From the NCBI RefSeq assembly GCF_005844085.1, contig NZ_VCDI01000003.1:62001-126000 (forward strand): DNA of 64,000 nucleotides, in the 5' to 3' direction. This DNA comes from Lichenicoccus roseus (GTDB lineage Bacteria; Pseudomonadota; Alphaproteobacteria; Acetobacterales; Acetobacteraceae). Positions within the stretch are counted from its first letter, which is position 1. Every line of letters starts with the position of its first letter. Shown here in pieces: positions 46,157 to 56,076 of the stretch. The position numbers and the translations under genes are program-made. The notes under the pieces were generated by a model that was not told where the DNA came from, did no database searches, and was given only the letters and a program-made list of their open reading frames with translations.

Positions 46157-46242
46157 AACTCTCAAGGCTTACTGCGGCGACTTGAACCGCCTGGAAGGTT
46201 TCCAGTGAGCCCCGGCTGCATCCAGTGGCCCACCGGGTCCCG

Positions 46243-48123
46243 TCAGATCCCCACCGCGTCGATCTGCTTCTCCAGCCGCACCGCGTTGTTGATGATCGCC
46301 ATGTGGGTGAACGCCTGCGGGAAATTGCCACGCTGCTCGCCGGTTGTGGCGTCGATCTCCTCGGCGAACAGGCCGAGATCGTTGCCGCGTTCCAGCAGGC
46401 GCTCGAACAGTTCGGTCGCCTCGCGGGTGCGGTCCATCAGCGCCAGTACGCCGACACGCCATAGCGAGCAGGCCGAGAAGGTCGCCTCCTTGCCCTTCAG
46501 GCCATCGTCGAAGCGGTAGCGATACAGCAGGTCGCCATCCCCAAGCTCCGCGCAGATCCGCTGGAAGCTGGCCACGACGCGGGGATCGTGCGCATCGAAC
46601 GCCTCGTACAGCACCAGCCGGAGCAGCGAGGCATCAAGCTGGTCGGCGCCATACCACATGGTGTACGCACCACGCGCCTCGTTCCAGCCCTCGCGCCGAT
46701 ACTCGTCCTTGATCTCGTCAGCGATACGCTGCCAGGCGGCCAGGGTCGCCTCGTCCGGCTTGCCGATGCGCCGCCCGATGGCGATCGCGCATTCCAGCGC
46801 CACCCGGTTCATGCCCTTGCTGTGCAGGATCTGGTGCGGTTCGCCGGGCATCTCCCAGATGCCGTGATCCGGCTCGTGGCGCAGCTTGATGACCTGGCCG
46901 GCAAGGTTCTGGATCGCTTCCGGCAGATGGTCGTTGGTTTTCTGCGGCGGATTGAAATCCACCGCATCCAGGAAGCCGTGCAGCGACATCAGGAACTCGC
47001 CGAAGATGTCGATCTGGGTCTGCCCTTCGGCGCCGTTGCCGATGCTGACCGGGCCTACGCCGCGCCAGCCCTCGAGATGGTCGAGCGTCTGCTCCGGCGT
47101 CACCGGACCGGCGATGCCGTACATCAGCTTGAGGTCGCGCCCGTGGGTCGGGTCGGCGTGGCGCAGGAAGCGAAGATATTCCGCCGCCTCGCGGGTGTAG
47201 CCGAGGCGCACGAACGAGCTGACGGTGAACGAGGCGTCGCGCAGCCAGCTATAGCGGTAGTCGAAATTGCGGTTGCCCGGCACCGCTTCCGGCAGGCCGA
47301 TGGTGGGTGCGGCGATGATGGCGCCGGTCGGCGAATAGGTCAGCAGCTTGAGGCATAGCACCGAGCGCAGCACCGCCTCGCGATATGGCCCCTGGTAGGT
47401 GCAGGCGGCGCTCCACTGCTGCCAGTAGTGGCTGGTGCGGCGTAGGCGTTCGAGCGCGTCCTGCACGCCGTCGAGAGGCGGGGTATCGCCGTTCTCGCCA
47501 TGCGTCAGCACCAGGCAGGCATGCGCACCCTCCTGCAGCGCCCAGTCGCTGACGCCGCGATCCTCCAGCGCCCGCATCGCATGCGTCGAGGTCGCGCTCA
47601 GCATCTCGCTGGCGGTGCGGAACAGCGTGCGGCACTCGCCATCCGCGGACACCGTGCAGGCGGCGCGCGCGTAGTCGAAGGTCGGCCGCACGACGAAGCG
47701 GCCGGCGACGGCGCCCTGTTCGCAACGCAGCAGCCGGATCAGCCGGCTCTCGGTCTCGCCGTCCGGGCCCTCCTCCGGCATCGTCTCCGGCGGATGCACC
47801 GGCATCAGGTCGGTCAGTACGGCGACGCCGGTGCGGCTGACGAACCGCGTCTCGAGGATATTGGTTTCCGGCACGTAGCGGCGGGAGACCGAGACGAGCT
47901 TGTCGACCTCGATCCAGCAGGCCCCACCCTTGCCGGCATCCAGCAGCCGCAGGAACAGGGCCGGGCTGTCATGGCGTGGCCAGCACAGCCAGTCGATCGA
48001 CCCGTTGCGATCGATCAGCGCGGTGCTGTGGGTGTCGCCGATCAGGCCGTAGTCGCTGATCGCGTTGTAGGCAGGCGGTTCGGTCGGCTCATCGGCCGCT
48101 GCCCTGGCGTCGCTGGTTTGCAT
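46243..48123 (-). CDS. glycoside hydrolase family 15 (glucoamylase/trehalase-like)
   Basis: A 626-residue protein of the GH15 fold. The N-terminal beta domain (about 1-220) begins YNAISDYGLIGDTHSTALIDRNGSIDWLCWPRHDSPALF. The (alpha/alpha)6 barrel has NFDYRYSWLRDASFTVSSFVRLGYT and GIWEMPGEPHQILHSKGMNRVALE, the latter with the catalytic Glu region. No signal peptide is seen, so it probably acts in the cytosol, perhaps on trehalose or alpha-glucans. It is convergent with the glycosyltransferase block and divergent from nothing nearby. Confidence 0.87.
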   Translation of the reverse strand: MQTSDARAAADEPTEPPAYNAISDYGLIGDTHSTALIDRNGSIDWLCWPRHDSPALFLRLLDAGKGGACWIEVDKLVSVSRRYVPETNILETRFVSRTGVAVLTDLMPVHPPETMPEEGPDGETESRLIRLLRCEQGAVAGRFVVRPTFDYARAACTVSADGECRTLFRTASEMLSATSTHAMRALEDRGVSDWALQEGAHACLVLTHGENGDTPPLDGVQDALERLRRTSHYWQQWSAACTYQGPYREAVLRSVLCLKLLTYSPTGAIIAAPTIGLPEAVPGNRNFDYRYSWLRDASFTVSSFVRLGYTREAAEYLRFLRHADPTHGRDLKLMYGIAGPVTPEQTLDHLEGWRGVGPVSIGNGAEGQTQIDIFGEFLMSLHGFLDAVDFNPPQKTNDHLPEAIQNLAGQVIKLRHEPDHGIWEMPGEPHQILHSKGMNRVALECAIAIGRRIGKPDEATLAAWQRIADEIKDEYRREGWNEARGAYTMWYGADQLDASLLRLVLYEAFDAHDPRVVASFQRICAELGDGDLLYRYRFDDGLKGKEATFSACSLWRVGVLALMDRTREATELFERLLERGNDLGLFAEEIDATTGEQRGNFPQAFTHMAIINNAVRLEKQIDAVGI

Positions 48124-48165
48124 CCCGCAGGAACTGGCAAAGCCTCCCGCAGTTGCGCCGCAGCC

Positions 48166-48525
48166 TCAGCGCTGCACCCCGACCGAGACCGGGCTCTGGT
48201 TGCCGTTCAGTTCCGGGTTGATCGGCGGCACCGGATTGGCGTCCATGTAGGCGTGGCCGAAGCGGCCGATCGGCGCTCCGGTGGCGGGGTCGCGCAGCGC
48301 CTCGGCAGGATCGTGGATCGACTGGTTCGGCACCGGGGCGCTCTGGTAGCGCCGGGCGCCATGCACGACCAGGTTCTCTGCCGGAGGCGCAGGGGTTGCC
48401 GGCGCCGCTGCGGCAGGAGCCTTGGGATGGCGCGCCTGCTGCCGGGGCGTGGACGCCGTCTGGGCGTGCGCGCCGGCGCCACAGGCCACCGAGGCGACCA
48501 CGCCGGCTGCCATGATCCGGCGCAT
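48166..48525 (-). CDS. exported protein of unknown function, 119 residues
   Basis: The product has a signal peptide (MRRIMAAGVVASVACGAGAHAQ, cleavage after about residue 21), a long Ala/Pro-rich disordered stretch and a C-terminal segment (GRFGHAYMDANPVPPINPELNGN) that looks conserved. The ATG lies 8 bp past the alaS stop, so it is probably co-transcribed with alaS. I do not recognise a family. It is likely periplasmic. Confidence 0.6.
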   Translation of the reverse strand: MRRIMAAGVVASVACGAGAHAQTASTPRQQARHPKAPAAAAPATPAPPAENLVVHGARRYQSAPVPNQSIHDPAEALRDPATGAPIGRFGHAYMDANPVPPINPELNGNQSPVSVGVQR

Positions 48526-48533
48526 CGACCGGC

Positions 48534-51227
48534 TCACGAGGCGGAACTGGCGGCTGCGAGCTGTGTCCGGATGGCGGCAAAGGCATCCTCTGCCCGGCTC
48601 GCGTCGGGCCCGCCCGCCTGCGCCATGTCCGGCCGGCCGCCACCGCCCTTGCCGCCGAGAACGACCGACGCGGCCCGCACCAGCGCCACCGCGTCGACGC
48701 GCCCGGCAAGATCGGCGGAGGCAGCGACGACGATGCTGGCACGGCCGTCGGCGCCCGACAGCAGCGCCACCACGCCGGAGCCGATCTGCTGCACGATCGC
48801 CTCGGCCAGCCCCTTGAGGTCGCGCGCCGGCACCTCGCCGAGATTGCGGGCGGCAAACGCGATGCCACCGATATTTTCGGTCGCGGTCGCAGCCTCGCCG
48901 CCGCCCGCCGTTCCCAGCGCCACCTTGCGCTGCAGGTCGGCAAGCTGGCGCTCGGCGCTGCGTCGCTCCTCGAGCAGGGTGGCGATCCGCTCGGGCAGTT
49001 CGGACGGACTGACGCGCAGCAACGCCGCCGCCTGCTGCAGGCGCTGCTCGGCGAGCAGCATCGACTGCTCGGCCGCGAGCCCCGCCACCGCCTCGATACG
49101 CCGCACGCCCGCGGACACGCCGCTCTCCGAGGTGATCCGGAACAGGCCGATATCGCCGGTGCGGGCGACATGGGTGCCGCCGCACAACTCAAGCGAGTAG
49201 GCGGTGCGGGCCTCGCCGGCCACCGGATCGCCCATCGACACCACGCGCACCTCGTCGCCGTACTTCTCGCCGAACAGCGCCATCGCGCCTTCCGCGACCG
49301 CCTGGTCCGGGGTCATCAGGCGGGTGCGCACCTCACTGTTCTCGCGTATGCGCCGGTTCACCTCGGCTTCGACCTCGGCCAGTTCCGCGGCCTCGATCGG
49401 GCGCGGCTGGCTGACATCGAAGCGCAGCCGGTCCGGCGCATTCAGGCTGCCCTTCTGGGTGACATGGGTGCCGAGCCGGCGGCGCAGCGCCTCGTGCAGC
49501 AAATGGGTGGCGGAGTGGTGCGCCCGGATCGCACCGCGACGCCCATGCTCGACGGTGGCGGTGACCGCAAGGCCGGGGCGTGCCTCACCGGACACGATCC
49601 GCCCGATCTGCACCACCAGGTCGCCCAGCTTCTTCTGGGTGTCGGTGACCTCGATCACCAGCGCATCCTGGCCGGGGTGCGTGGCGAGCCCGGTGATGCG
49701 GCCGGTATCGCCGACCTGGCCGCCGCTCTCGGCATAGAACGGGGTCTGGTTGAGCAGCAGGGCGACACCCTCGCCCGGTCCGGCGCTGGCGCGCTCGGCG
49801 CCGTCCACCACCAGTCCGGCGATGGTGGCATCCGCCTGCTCGGTGTCGTAGCCGAGGAACTCGCTGGTGCCGAGGCGTTCGCGCAGCTCGAACCAGACCT
49901 GCTCGGTGGCGGCCTCGCCGGAGCCGGACCAGGCGGCGCGGGCGCGCTTGCGCTGCGCCGACATCGCGGTCTCGAAGCCGTCCAGGTCGACGCTCCGCCC
50001 GCGCTCGCGCAGCGCGTCCTGGGTGAGGTCGAGCGGGAAGCCGAAGGTGTCGTACAGCTTGAAGGCGACCTCGCCCGGCAGCGGCATCGCGTCGGGCAGC
50101 CGGCCGGTCTCGTCGGCCAGCAACGCCAGACCGCGCTCCAGCATCGCCTTGAAGCGATCCTCTTCCAGCCGCATGGTCTCTCGTATCAGCGCTTCCGCAC
50201 GGCCCAGTTCCGGGTAGGCAGCGCCCATCTGCCGCACCAGTGCCGGCACCAGGCGGTCGAACACCGGACCGGTGGTGCCCATCATGTGCAGGTGTCGCAT
50301 GGCGCGGCGCATGATCCGGCGCAGAACGTAGCCGCGCCCGTCCTTGGCCGGCAGCACGCCGTCGGCGATCAGGAACGAGGACGAGCGCAGATGATCGGCG
50401 ACGACGCGGTGGCTGGTGCGGAACGGCCCGTCCGGCGCCTGGCCGGTGGCCTCGGCCGACGCCAGGATGAGGGCGCGCAGCGTGTCGGTGTCGTAGTTGT
50501 CGCGATGGCCCTGCAGGATGGCGGCGACCCGCTCGAGGCCCATGCCGGTATCGATCGAGGGGCGCGGCAGCGGCGTGCGGGTGCCCGGCGGATCCTCGAA
50601 ATACTGCATGAAGACCAGGTTCCAGATCTCGACGAAGCGGTCGCCATCCTCGTCGGGGGAGCCGGGCGGGCCGCCCGGGACGTCCTCGCCATGGTCATAG
50701 AAGATCTCGGAACACGGGCCGCAGGGGCCGGTATCGCCCATGCGCCAGAAATTGTCGGCGGTCGGGATGCGTATGATGCGGCTGTCCGGCAGGCCGGCAA
50801 TGCTCTTCCAGAGTGCGGCGGCCTCGTCGTCCTCGGCGTAGACCGTGGCCAGCAGCCGGTCCGCCGGCAGGCCGAACTCGCGCGTCACCAGGTTCCAGGC
50901 GAGCTCGATGGCGAGCGGCTTGAAATAGTCGCCGAACGAGAAGTTGCCGAGCATCTCGAAGAAGGTGTGGTGCCGGGCGGTGTAGCCGACATTGTCGAGG
51001 TCGTTATGCTTGCCGCCGGCGCGCACCACCTTCTGCGCGGTCGTCGCGCGGCTGTAGGGACGGCTTTCCTGCCCGGTGAAGACGTTCTTGAACTGCACCA
51101 TGCCGGCATTGGTGAACAGCAGGGTGGGATCGTTGCGCGGCACCAGCGACGAGGACGGCACCACCCGATGGCCGTGAGCGGCGAAGTAGTCGAGGAAGGC
51201 GGCGCGGATGTCGTTGCTGCTCTGCAT
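48534..51227 (-). CDS. alaS: alanyl-tRNA synthetase
   Basis: An 897-residue enzyme. The class II catalytic core begins [43 protein letters not shown], followed by the editing domain with [17 protein letters not shown] and [15 protein letters not shown], and a C-terminal C-Ala domain ending in [14 protein letters not shown]. Length and domain order are normal. It is divergent from the deoxyribosyltransferase gene at 51301, with the exported 119-residue protein just downstream. Confidence 0.97.
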   Translation of the reverse strand: MQSSNDIRAAFLDYFAAHGHRVVPSSSLVPRNDPTLLFTNAGMVQFKNVFTGQESRPYSRATTAQKVVRAGGKHNDLDNVGYTARHHTFFEMLGNFSFGDYFKPLAIELAWNLVTREFGLPADRLLATVYAEDDEAAALWKSIAGLPDSRIIRIPTADNFWRMGDTGPCGPCSEIFYDHGEDVPGGPPGSPDEDGDRFVEIWNLVFMQYFEDPPGTRTPLPRPSIDTGMGLERVAAILQGHRDNYDTDTLRALILASAEATGQAPDGPFRTSHRVVADHLRSSSFLIADGVLPAKDGRGYVLRRIMRRAMRHLHMMGTTGPVFDRLVPALVRQMGAAYPELGRAEALIRETMRLEEDRFKAMLERGLALLADETGRLPDAMPLPGEVAFKLYDTFGFPLDLTQDALRERGRSVDLDGFETAMSAQRKRARAAWSGSGEAATEQVWFELRERLGTSEFLGYDTEQADATIAGLVVDGAERASAGPGEGVALLLNQTPFYAESGGQVGDTGRITGLATHPGQDALVIEVTDTQKKLGDLVVQIGRIVSGEARPGLAVTATVEHGRRGAIRAHHSATHLLHEALRRRLGTHVTQKGSLNAPDRLRFDVSQPRPIEAAELAEVEAEVNRRIRENSEVRTRLMTPDQAVAEGAMALFGEKYGDEVRVVSMGDPVAGEARTAYSLELCGGTHVARTGDIGLFRITSESGVSAGVRRIEAVAGLAAEQSMLLAEQRLQQAAALLRVSPSELPERIATLLEERRSAERQLADLQRKVALGTAGGGEAATATENIGGIAFAARNLGEVPARDLKGLAEAIVQQIGSGVVALLSGADGRASIVVAASADLAGRVDAVALVRAASVVLGGKGGGGRPDMAQAGGPDASRAEDAFAAIRTQLAAASSAS

Positions 51228-51300
51228 GGTCCTGCTCTAGCGCAGCCACCGTAGTCAGGGAAGGTTGGGCCCGGGTGGCAGGGATGGGAGCAGGCGCCGA

Positions 51301-51825
51301 ATGCTGAGGGTATATCTCGCCGGACCGGACGTCTTCGTGGCGCGGCCAGAACGCCGGGGCGAGGTGCTCAAGGCGATCTGCGCCGGGGCCGGGCTCGAGG
51401 GCGTGTTTCCGCTCGATCCTGCACCGGCAGCGGGCGAGGGGAGCCTCGCCGAGCGGATCGCGCGCGGCAACGAGGCCCACATCCGGAGCTGTGGCGCGGT
51501 GATCGCCAACCTGACCCCGTTCCGCGGCCCCGGTTCCGATGCGGGAACCGTCTACGAGATCGGTTTTGCCCGCGCGCTCGGCCTGACGGTGTTCGGCTGG
51601 AGCGAGAGCACGGTGTCCTACGCCGACCGCTGCCGCATCGCCGATCCCGCCGCGGCCCGCGACGAGGATGGCCGCCTGCGCGACAGGGACGGCCTCGAGA
51701 TCGAGGAGTTCGGCCTCGCGGACAATCTCATGATCACCTGCGGCATCGCCTTCTCAGGCGGCAGGATCTTCACCGGCCCGGGCCTGGACGGCTTCCGGGA
51801 ATGCGTCGGATCGCTTTCCCGTTGA
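51301..51825 (+). CDS. nucleoside 2-deoxyribosyltransferase
   Basis: A 174-residue protein: LRVYLAGPDVF opens the fold, GSDAGTVYEIGFARALGLTVFGW contains the catalytic Glu and the conserved YE.G loop, and NLTPFRGPGSD binds the deoxyribose. It exchanges bases between deoxynucleosides or hydrolyses deoxynucleoside monophosphates, giving a salvage role. The ATG at 51301 has GGGAG about 13 bases upstream. It is divergent from alaS and convergent with the GtrA gene. Confidence 0.85.
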   Translation: MLRVYLAGPDVFVARPERRGEVLKAICAGAGLEGVFPLDPAPAAGEGSLAERIARGNEAHIRSCGAVIANLTPFRGPGSDAGTVYEIGFARALGLTVFGWSESTVSYADRCRIADPAAARDEDGRLRDRDGLEIEEFGLADNLMITCGIAFSGGRIFTGPGLDGFRECVGSLSR

Positions 51826-51851
51826 AGCTGCCTGCCGCTGCGGGCAGGCGT

Positions 51852-52367
51852 TCAGCGAAAGACCAGGCGGCGGGACAGGGTGAAATTGGAAAACATGCCG
51901 GCCAGGGTGCCGGCGACAAGCGCCAGCACCACGTGCTGGTTGATGAACGGCACGGTGTAGGTCAGCGTCAGCGCGGTGCCGCGGTTGAGCAGGAAGCCGA
52001 GCGAGTTGGCGGCGAGGAAGATGCCCCACTGGCGCAGCAGGTTGTCCCCGGCGCCGACGCCGCGGAACGTCCACAGCCGGTTGATCACGAAGTTCATCGA
52101 CGCTGCCACGAAGTAGGCGAGGATCAGCGCGCCCGCCTGCCCGATGACGTGCCGCATGGCATAGACGGTGGTCGCGTCGCACAGGAAGCCGAGCACGCCG
52201 ACCACGCCGAAGCGCATGAACTGCATGATCAGGGTGCGGCGGGCCGGGGTCAGCGCCAGCGGACCGGTCTGCGGCAGCCGGTCCAGCACGCTGTCGAGGA
52301 CACCCATCACACGGCTGTCGCGAGGGTCGGCCGTCATGGTTTCGGAGATGACATCTTGGTCAATCAT
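51852..52367 (-). CDS. GtrA family membrane protein
   Basis: A 171-residue protein with four hydrophobic helices (about 49-70, 76-98, 112-132, 140-160) and the signature FMRFGVVGVLGFLCDATTVYAMRHVIG, then AYFVAASMNFVINRLWTFR. GtrA proteins help flip polyprenyl-linked sugars (for example teichoic acid or O-antigen glucosylation). Start ATG 52367; a shorter start is ATG 52337. No dedicated glycosyltransferase is adjacent, although a four-gene block lies about 6 kb upstream. Confidence 0.83.
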   Translation of the reverse strand: MIDQDVISETMTADPRDSRVMGVLDSVLDRLPQTGPLALTPARRTLIMQFMRFGVVGVLGFLCDATTVYAMRHVIGQAGALILAYFVAASMNFVINRLWTFRGVGAGDNLLRQWGIFLAANSLGFLLNRGTALTLTYTVPFINQHVVLALVAGTLAGMFSNFTLSRRLVFR

Positions 52368-52440
52368 GCGGCTGTGGGCCTCCGCGCGGGTGCGCCGGGA
52401 TAGCAATGTAGAACACGGAAGCCGTTAACTTCCAGTAACG

Positions 52441-52464
52441 AAAAGGGGCACCTCTCGGTGCCCC
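52441..52464 (-). terminator. intrinsic terminator of the OmpA-family gene
   Basis: GGGGCACC (52445-52452), loop TCTC, GGTGCCCC (52457-52464): a perfect 8-bp stem 33 bases past the ompA stop. Read on the minus strand it is followed by TTTT, so it has the stem and T-run of a rho-independent terminator for the OmpA-family gene. Confidence 0.8.
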
Positions 52465-52496
52465 TTCCGTAACGTGTCGCGTGTGTTCGAACGAGA

Positions 52497-53642
52497 TCAG
52501 TGCAGGATGATCTCGACGCGACGGTTCTGCGGCTCGCGGGTGTTCGGGCCGGTCGGCACCAGCGGGTGGCTCTCGCCATAGCCGTGGATGTCGATCGCGG
52601 TTGCCGGCACGCCGTCACGAACCAGTTCTGCCTTCACGCTGTCGGCGCGACGGATCGAAAGGCCCTCGTTGTAACGAGCGCCGCGCTCGCCGCCGTGGAT
52701 CGACGAGTTGTCGGTGTAGCCGTTGACCTCGATGCGGGTGGTCTGCACGCGGGTCGAAGCCTGCGCCGCCTCGGCGATGATCTCGCGGGCCCGGCCGGTG
52801 AGGGCCGACTTGTCCCAGTCGAAGAACACCAGGTAGGTGCGGGCCGGTGCGGGCGCCGGAGCCGGGGCGACCGGAGCGGGCGGCGGCGGCGGCGGGGCGG
52901 TGTCGAAGGCATAACGCAGGCCAACCAGGAATTCGTGGTTGAAGCTGTCGTTGAAGTCGGCGTTGCCCTTGTGGATCCCGGTCGGGTTGTACGCGGTCGA
53001 GGAGAACGCGCTGCCGGTGGTCTGCGGGGTGGTGCCGACGAAGCGGTACTCGCCGGTCACCGCGAGGCCGGGGACGGCTTCGATGTTGTAGGCGGCGCCG
53101 ATGATGCCCTGGTAGGCGAAGCTGCCCTGGGTCCCGCCGGTGCGGTCCTCGCTGCTCACGACGTAGGTGGTGCTGAGCGGACCCTGGTGCTCCCAGAGAT
53201 AGCCGGCGCCGATGCCGACATACGGGGTCACGGGCAGGGCGAGGCCGAACTGCGCGAGGTCGAGGTCATACAGCACGTTCACGAACGCGCCGTACTTCTC
53301 GTCGCGGCCGCTGGTGTCGCCGGCGACCGGCGTGCCGCCACGGTGGTTGACGTTGTTGTAAAGGTAGGCGCCCTGGATTTCGGTCCGCAGCCCGTTTCCG
53401 AAGCCAAAGCCGACCGCGCCGTCACCGGTGAAGCCGTCGCCGAAGCGGATGCTGGACTTGCTGCCGCCCAGTCCTTCGGTGCCGTCCGCCTCGGTGGTGG
53501 GCGAGTAGTGCACGCCCCGGGTCTGCTGAAGGTTGTAGCCAGCGCCGAGGCTGACATAGGGCCCAGCGACGGGCTGCGCCATCGCGGCAACCGGAGCGGC
53601 CGCCAGGAGTGTAGTTGCAAGTAACGCCGTGCGCAGACGCAT
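52497..53642 (-). CDS. OmpA family outer-membrane protein
   Basis: A 381-residue protein. Signal peptide MRLRTALLATTLLAAAPVAAMAQ, then an eight-strand barrel domain (about 24-245; GPYVSLGAGYNLQQTRGV opens it), a Pro/Ala linker (APAPAPAPARTYL), and the peptidoglycan-binding OmpA_C domain with EVNGYTDNSSIHGG, NEGLSIRRADSVKAELV and IDIHGYGESHPL. It links outer membrane and cell wall. The ATG follows AGAGGACGG. A clean terminator lies downstream. It is divergent from nothing, and about 310 bp of non-coding DNA precede it. Confidence 0.92.
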   Translation of the reverse strand: MRLRTALLATTLLAAAPVAAMAQPVAGPYVSLGAGYNLQQTRGVHYSPTTEADGTEGLGGSKSSIRFGDGFTGDGAVGFGFGNGLRTEIQGAYLYNNVNHRGGTPVAGDTSGRDEKYGAFVNVLYDLDLAQFGLALPVTPYVGIGAGYLWEHQGPLSTTYVVSSEDRTGGTQGSFAYQGIIGAAYNIEAVPGLAVTGEYRFVGTTPQTTGSAFSSTAYNPTGIHKGNADFNDSFNHEFLVGLRYAFDTAPPPPPPAPVAPAPAPAPARTYLVFFDWDKSALTGRAREIIAEAAQASTRVQTTRIEVNGYTDNSSIHGGERGARYNEGLSIRRADSVKAELVRDGVPATAIDIHGYGESHPLVPTGPNTREPQNRRVEIILH

Positions 53643-53954
53643 TGTTCCGTCCTCTTAATCACCCGTGCGGCAGCCACCAACCATAGGCGGCGCAGCCTCA
53701 GTGGGATGCCTAAGCCCGATATAGAACCTCTGGTTGCTGCTGCGGAGCCTGTCTGAACGTTAGAGGGCCATTACCGCAGCGACCGTGGCATCAAAAGCAC
53801 AATCAATTCCGGTACCGTCACGTAATTCGGAAGGCCTCAGCGCTGGACTGACAAACGTCGAATTTGTGCACCGCGACGAAATGCGGACAGTTGGCTTCGA
53901 CAGCCACCGCTGTTGCATTCTTGTGACAGGATATCATGAAGCCGAAGCTCCGGA
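53643..53954. other. intergenic region upstream of the OmpA-family gene, no gene recognised
   Basis: 312 bp between the OmpA-family start and the aroKB stop, both on the minus strand, presumably holding the OmpA promoter. A TATATC-like box reads on the minus strand around 53720 but I could not pair it with a clear -35. One plus-strand frame (53785-54015) runs into aroKB and has no ribosome site or motif. No repeats noted. Confidence 0.4.
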
Positions 53955-55781
53955 TTACGTGATGCAACCTTCGTCGACCAGCAATCGCTGCACCGTTTCG
54001 GCGTCAACATCGTGAGAGGTAAAGGCGTCGGCGACCTGCCGGAGCAACACGAAGCCGATGCGTCCGTCACGCAACTTCTTGTCGCGCTGCATGTGCGCGG
54101 CCAGGCGCGCCGCCGAGAGGGCGGTCCCGAGCGAGACCGACAGCGTCGAGATGCGGGCATGCATGCCGAGCTGCTCCAGGTGCTGGACGACCTGACCGGC
54201 TAGCGCTGGACTGCAATGGCCGAGTTCCGCGGAGAGGCGCAGGGCAAGGCCGAGGCCGATCGCGACCGCCTCGCCATGCAGCAGCCTGCCGTCGAACAGC
54301 AACTCGGCTTCGAGCGCGTGCGCGAAGGTATGACCCAGGTTGAGCAGGGCGCGGCCGCCGTTCGACGCCGTCTCGCGCTCGTCGTCGGCCACCACGTCCG
54401 CCTTGAAGCGGCAGGCCCGGCGGATCGCCTCGGCTTGCAGCGCTGCGGTGGTTTGCATGCCGGCTGCCGTATCCGCGCCGACGATGGCGGCACCGTTGTG
54501 CAGGCACCACTCGAACAGCGCGGCGTCGCCGATCAATCCGGCCTTGATGATCTCGGCATAGCCGGCCCGCAGCTCGCGCGGCGGCAGCGTGTCGAGCACC
54601 GCGGTATCGACCAGCACGGCGATCGGCTGGTGGAAGGCGCCGAGCAGGTTCTTGCCGTGCACGGTGTTGATGCCGGTCTTGCCGCCCACCGAGCTGTCGA
54701 CCTGGGACAGCAGCGTGGTCGGGATCTGCACGAAGGGCAGGCCACGCAGTACCGAGGCCGCCGCGAAGCCGGCGAGATCGCCGACCACCCCGCCGCCGAG
54801 CGCGATCACGCTGCAACGCCGTTCGACACCGGCCGCCAGCAGCGCGTCGGTCACCGTGCCGAAGCCGCGCAGCGACTTGGTCGCTTCCCCCGGCGGCACC
54901 ACCACCGTGCCGCACTCGATGCCGGCGGCTGCGAGGGCTGCCTGCAGCGTCGGCAGGTGCAGCGCGGCGACCGTCTCGTCGGTCACGATCATGCCCCGAC
55001 GCTGCGGCAGCAGCGGCGCCAACAGGGCTCCCGCCTGCGCGAGCACGCCACGCCCGACCAGGATGTCGTAGGGATGCGCGCGCAGCGGCACATGCACCGG
55101 CACCGGCGGCTCGGACGATGCCTCGTGCGATGCGGCGGCACGCGCAGCCAGGGCGCCGAGCACTGCGCGGGTGGTCTCCTCCGAGGTGTCGTTGTCGCAG
55201 TCGATCACCAGGTCGGCCTTCTCATAGGTTGGATGCCGGATCGCCATCAGCTCCCGCAGGACCTCCCGCGCATCGCGGCCGGCCAGCAGCGGGCGATGAT
55301 GCCGGCCCGCGACTCGCTGCGCCAGCACCTCGAGCGGGCAGCGCAGCCAGACACTGACGGCGCGTGTGCGTATCAGGGCCCGTGTAAGCGGGTCCATGTA
55401 GGCACCGCCGCCGGTCGCCAGCACCATCGGACCGCCTTCCAGCAGGCGGCGTATGACGCGACGTTCGCCGGCACGGAACGCCGTCTCGCCCCAGCGCTCG
55501 AACATCTCGGCGATGCTGCAGCCGGCGGCGCGCTCGATCTCGGCGTCGGCGTCGTGGAACGGCAGCTGCAGCTTCGTCGCCAGCCGCTTTCCGATCGTGG
55601 TCTTGCCGGCCCCCATCAGGCCGACCAGCACTACCGAGCGGCCGGCCAGAGCGGCCCGCGTCGTGGCGGCCCGCATGGTGGCGGCCAGGGCGGCCGCATC
55701 CGTGACAGCCCGCCGCACCGCGAGCGGTTCGTCCAGGCTGGCCTCGAGCGGGATGTTGGCGGCTGCCGTGTCGCGTGACAT
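53955..55781 (-). CDS. aroKB: fused shikimate kinase / 3-dehydroquinate synthase
   Basis: A 608-residue bifunctional shikimate-pathway enzyme. Shikimate kinase spans about residues 48-215, with the P-loop GLMGAGKTT (54-62), the substrate motif FHDADAEIER and GGGAYMD. The 3-dehydroquinate synthase covers about 228-608, with ILVGRGVL, VVPPGEATKSLRGFG, ALGGGVVGDLAGFAA, PTTLLSQVDSSVGGKTGINTVHGKNLLGAFHQP and NLGHTFAHALE (zinc-site His). In most bacteria aroK and aroB are separate neighbours. Here the kinase stop is lost and the two are joined by a short Ala/Ser linker, an arrangement I recall from Acetobacteraceae. Confidence 0.95.
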   Translation of the reverse strand: MSRDTAAANIPLEASLDEPLAVRRAVTDAAALAATMRAATTRAALAGRSVVLVGLMGAGKTTIGKRLATKLQLPFHDADAEIERAAGCSIAEMFERWGETAFRAGERRVIRRLLEGGPMVLATGGGAYMDPLTRALIRTRAVSVWLRCPLEVLAQRVAGRHHRPLLAGRDAREVLRELMAIRHPTYEKADLVIDCDNDTSEETTRAVLGALAARAAASHEASSEPPVPVHVPLRAHPYDILVGRGVLAQAGALLAPLLPQRRGMIVTDETVAALHLPTLQAALAAAGIECGTVVVPPGEATKSLRGFGTVTDALLAAGVERRCSVIALGGGVVGDLAGFAAASVLRGLPFVQIPTTLLSQVDSSVGGKTGINTVHGKNLLGAFHQPIAVLVDTAVLDTLPPRELRAGYAEIIKAGLIGDAALFEWCLHNGAAIVGADTAAGMQTTAALQAEAIRRACRFKADVVADDERETASNGGRALLNLGHTFAHALEAELLFDGRLLHGEAVAIGLGLALRLSAELGHCSPALAGQVVQHLEQLGMHARISTLSVSLGTALSAARLAAHMQRDKKLRDGRIGFVLLRQVADAFTSHDVDAETVQRLLVDEGCIT

Positions 55782-55897
55782 CGTCGTGAAGCTAGCATAG
55801 ACGCTGCGACGTCGTCATGAGCCCGCGGGCTGCGCATCCGGTCGCGCTGGCCGGCTGGCCGCACGGCGACCGGACGGCAGGATCGAGGGCGTTGCAG

Positions 55898-56041
55898 ATG
55901 ATCAAGTTCTTCCTCGCCGTGCTGGTGCTCGGCGTGGTCGCGCTGGCCGGCGGGTTCATCTATCTCGGTGCCAAGCCGCCAAGGCCGCAGGTCCAGCAGA
56001 TGCACGTCCTGCTGCCGAACGACCGCTTCGGCGGCAGCTGA
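55898..56041 (+). CDS. very small single-pass membrane protein, 47 residues
   Basis: MIKFFLAVLVLGVVALAGGFIYLGAKPPRPQVQQMHVLLPNDRFGGS. The ATG at 55898 has a GAGG about 12 bases upstream. One hydrophobic helix (3-25) is followed by a basic, Pro/Gln-rich tail, probably periplasmic. It lies between aroKB (divergent) and the tyrosine recombinase, 36 bp ahead of it on the same strand. No family recognised; a similar tail-plus-helix form is seen in other tiny membrane proteins. Confidence 0.55.
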   Translation: MIKFFLAVLVLGVVALAGGFIYLGAKPPRPQVQQMHVLLPNDRFGGS

Positions 56042-56076
56042 GCAGGCGCGGCCGTCTTCTGCAGGAAGAGCCCGGC

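Noticed and set aside
53785-54015. 76-codon plus-strand frame at the end of aroKB
   Set aside because: It overlaps the aroKB 3' end, has no ribosome site and resembles no family.
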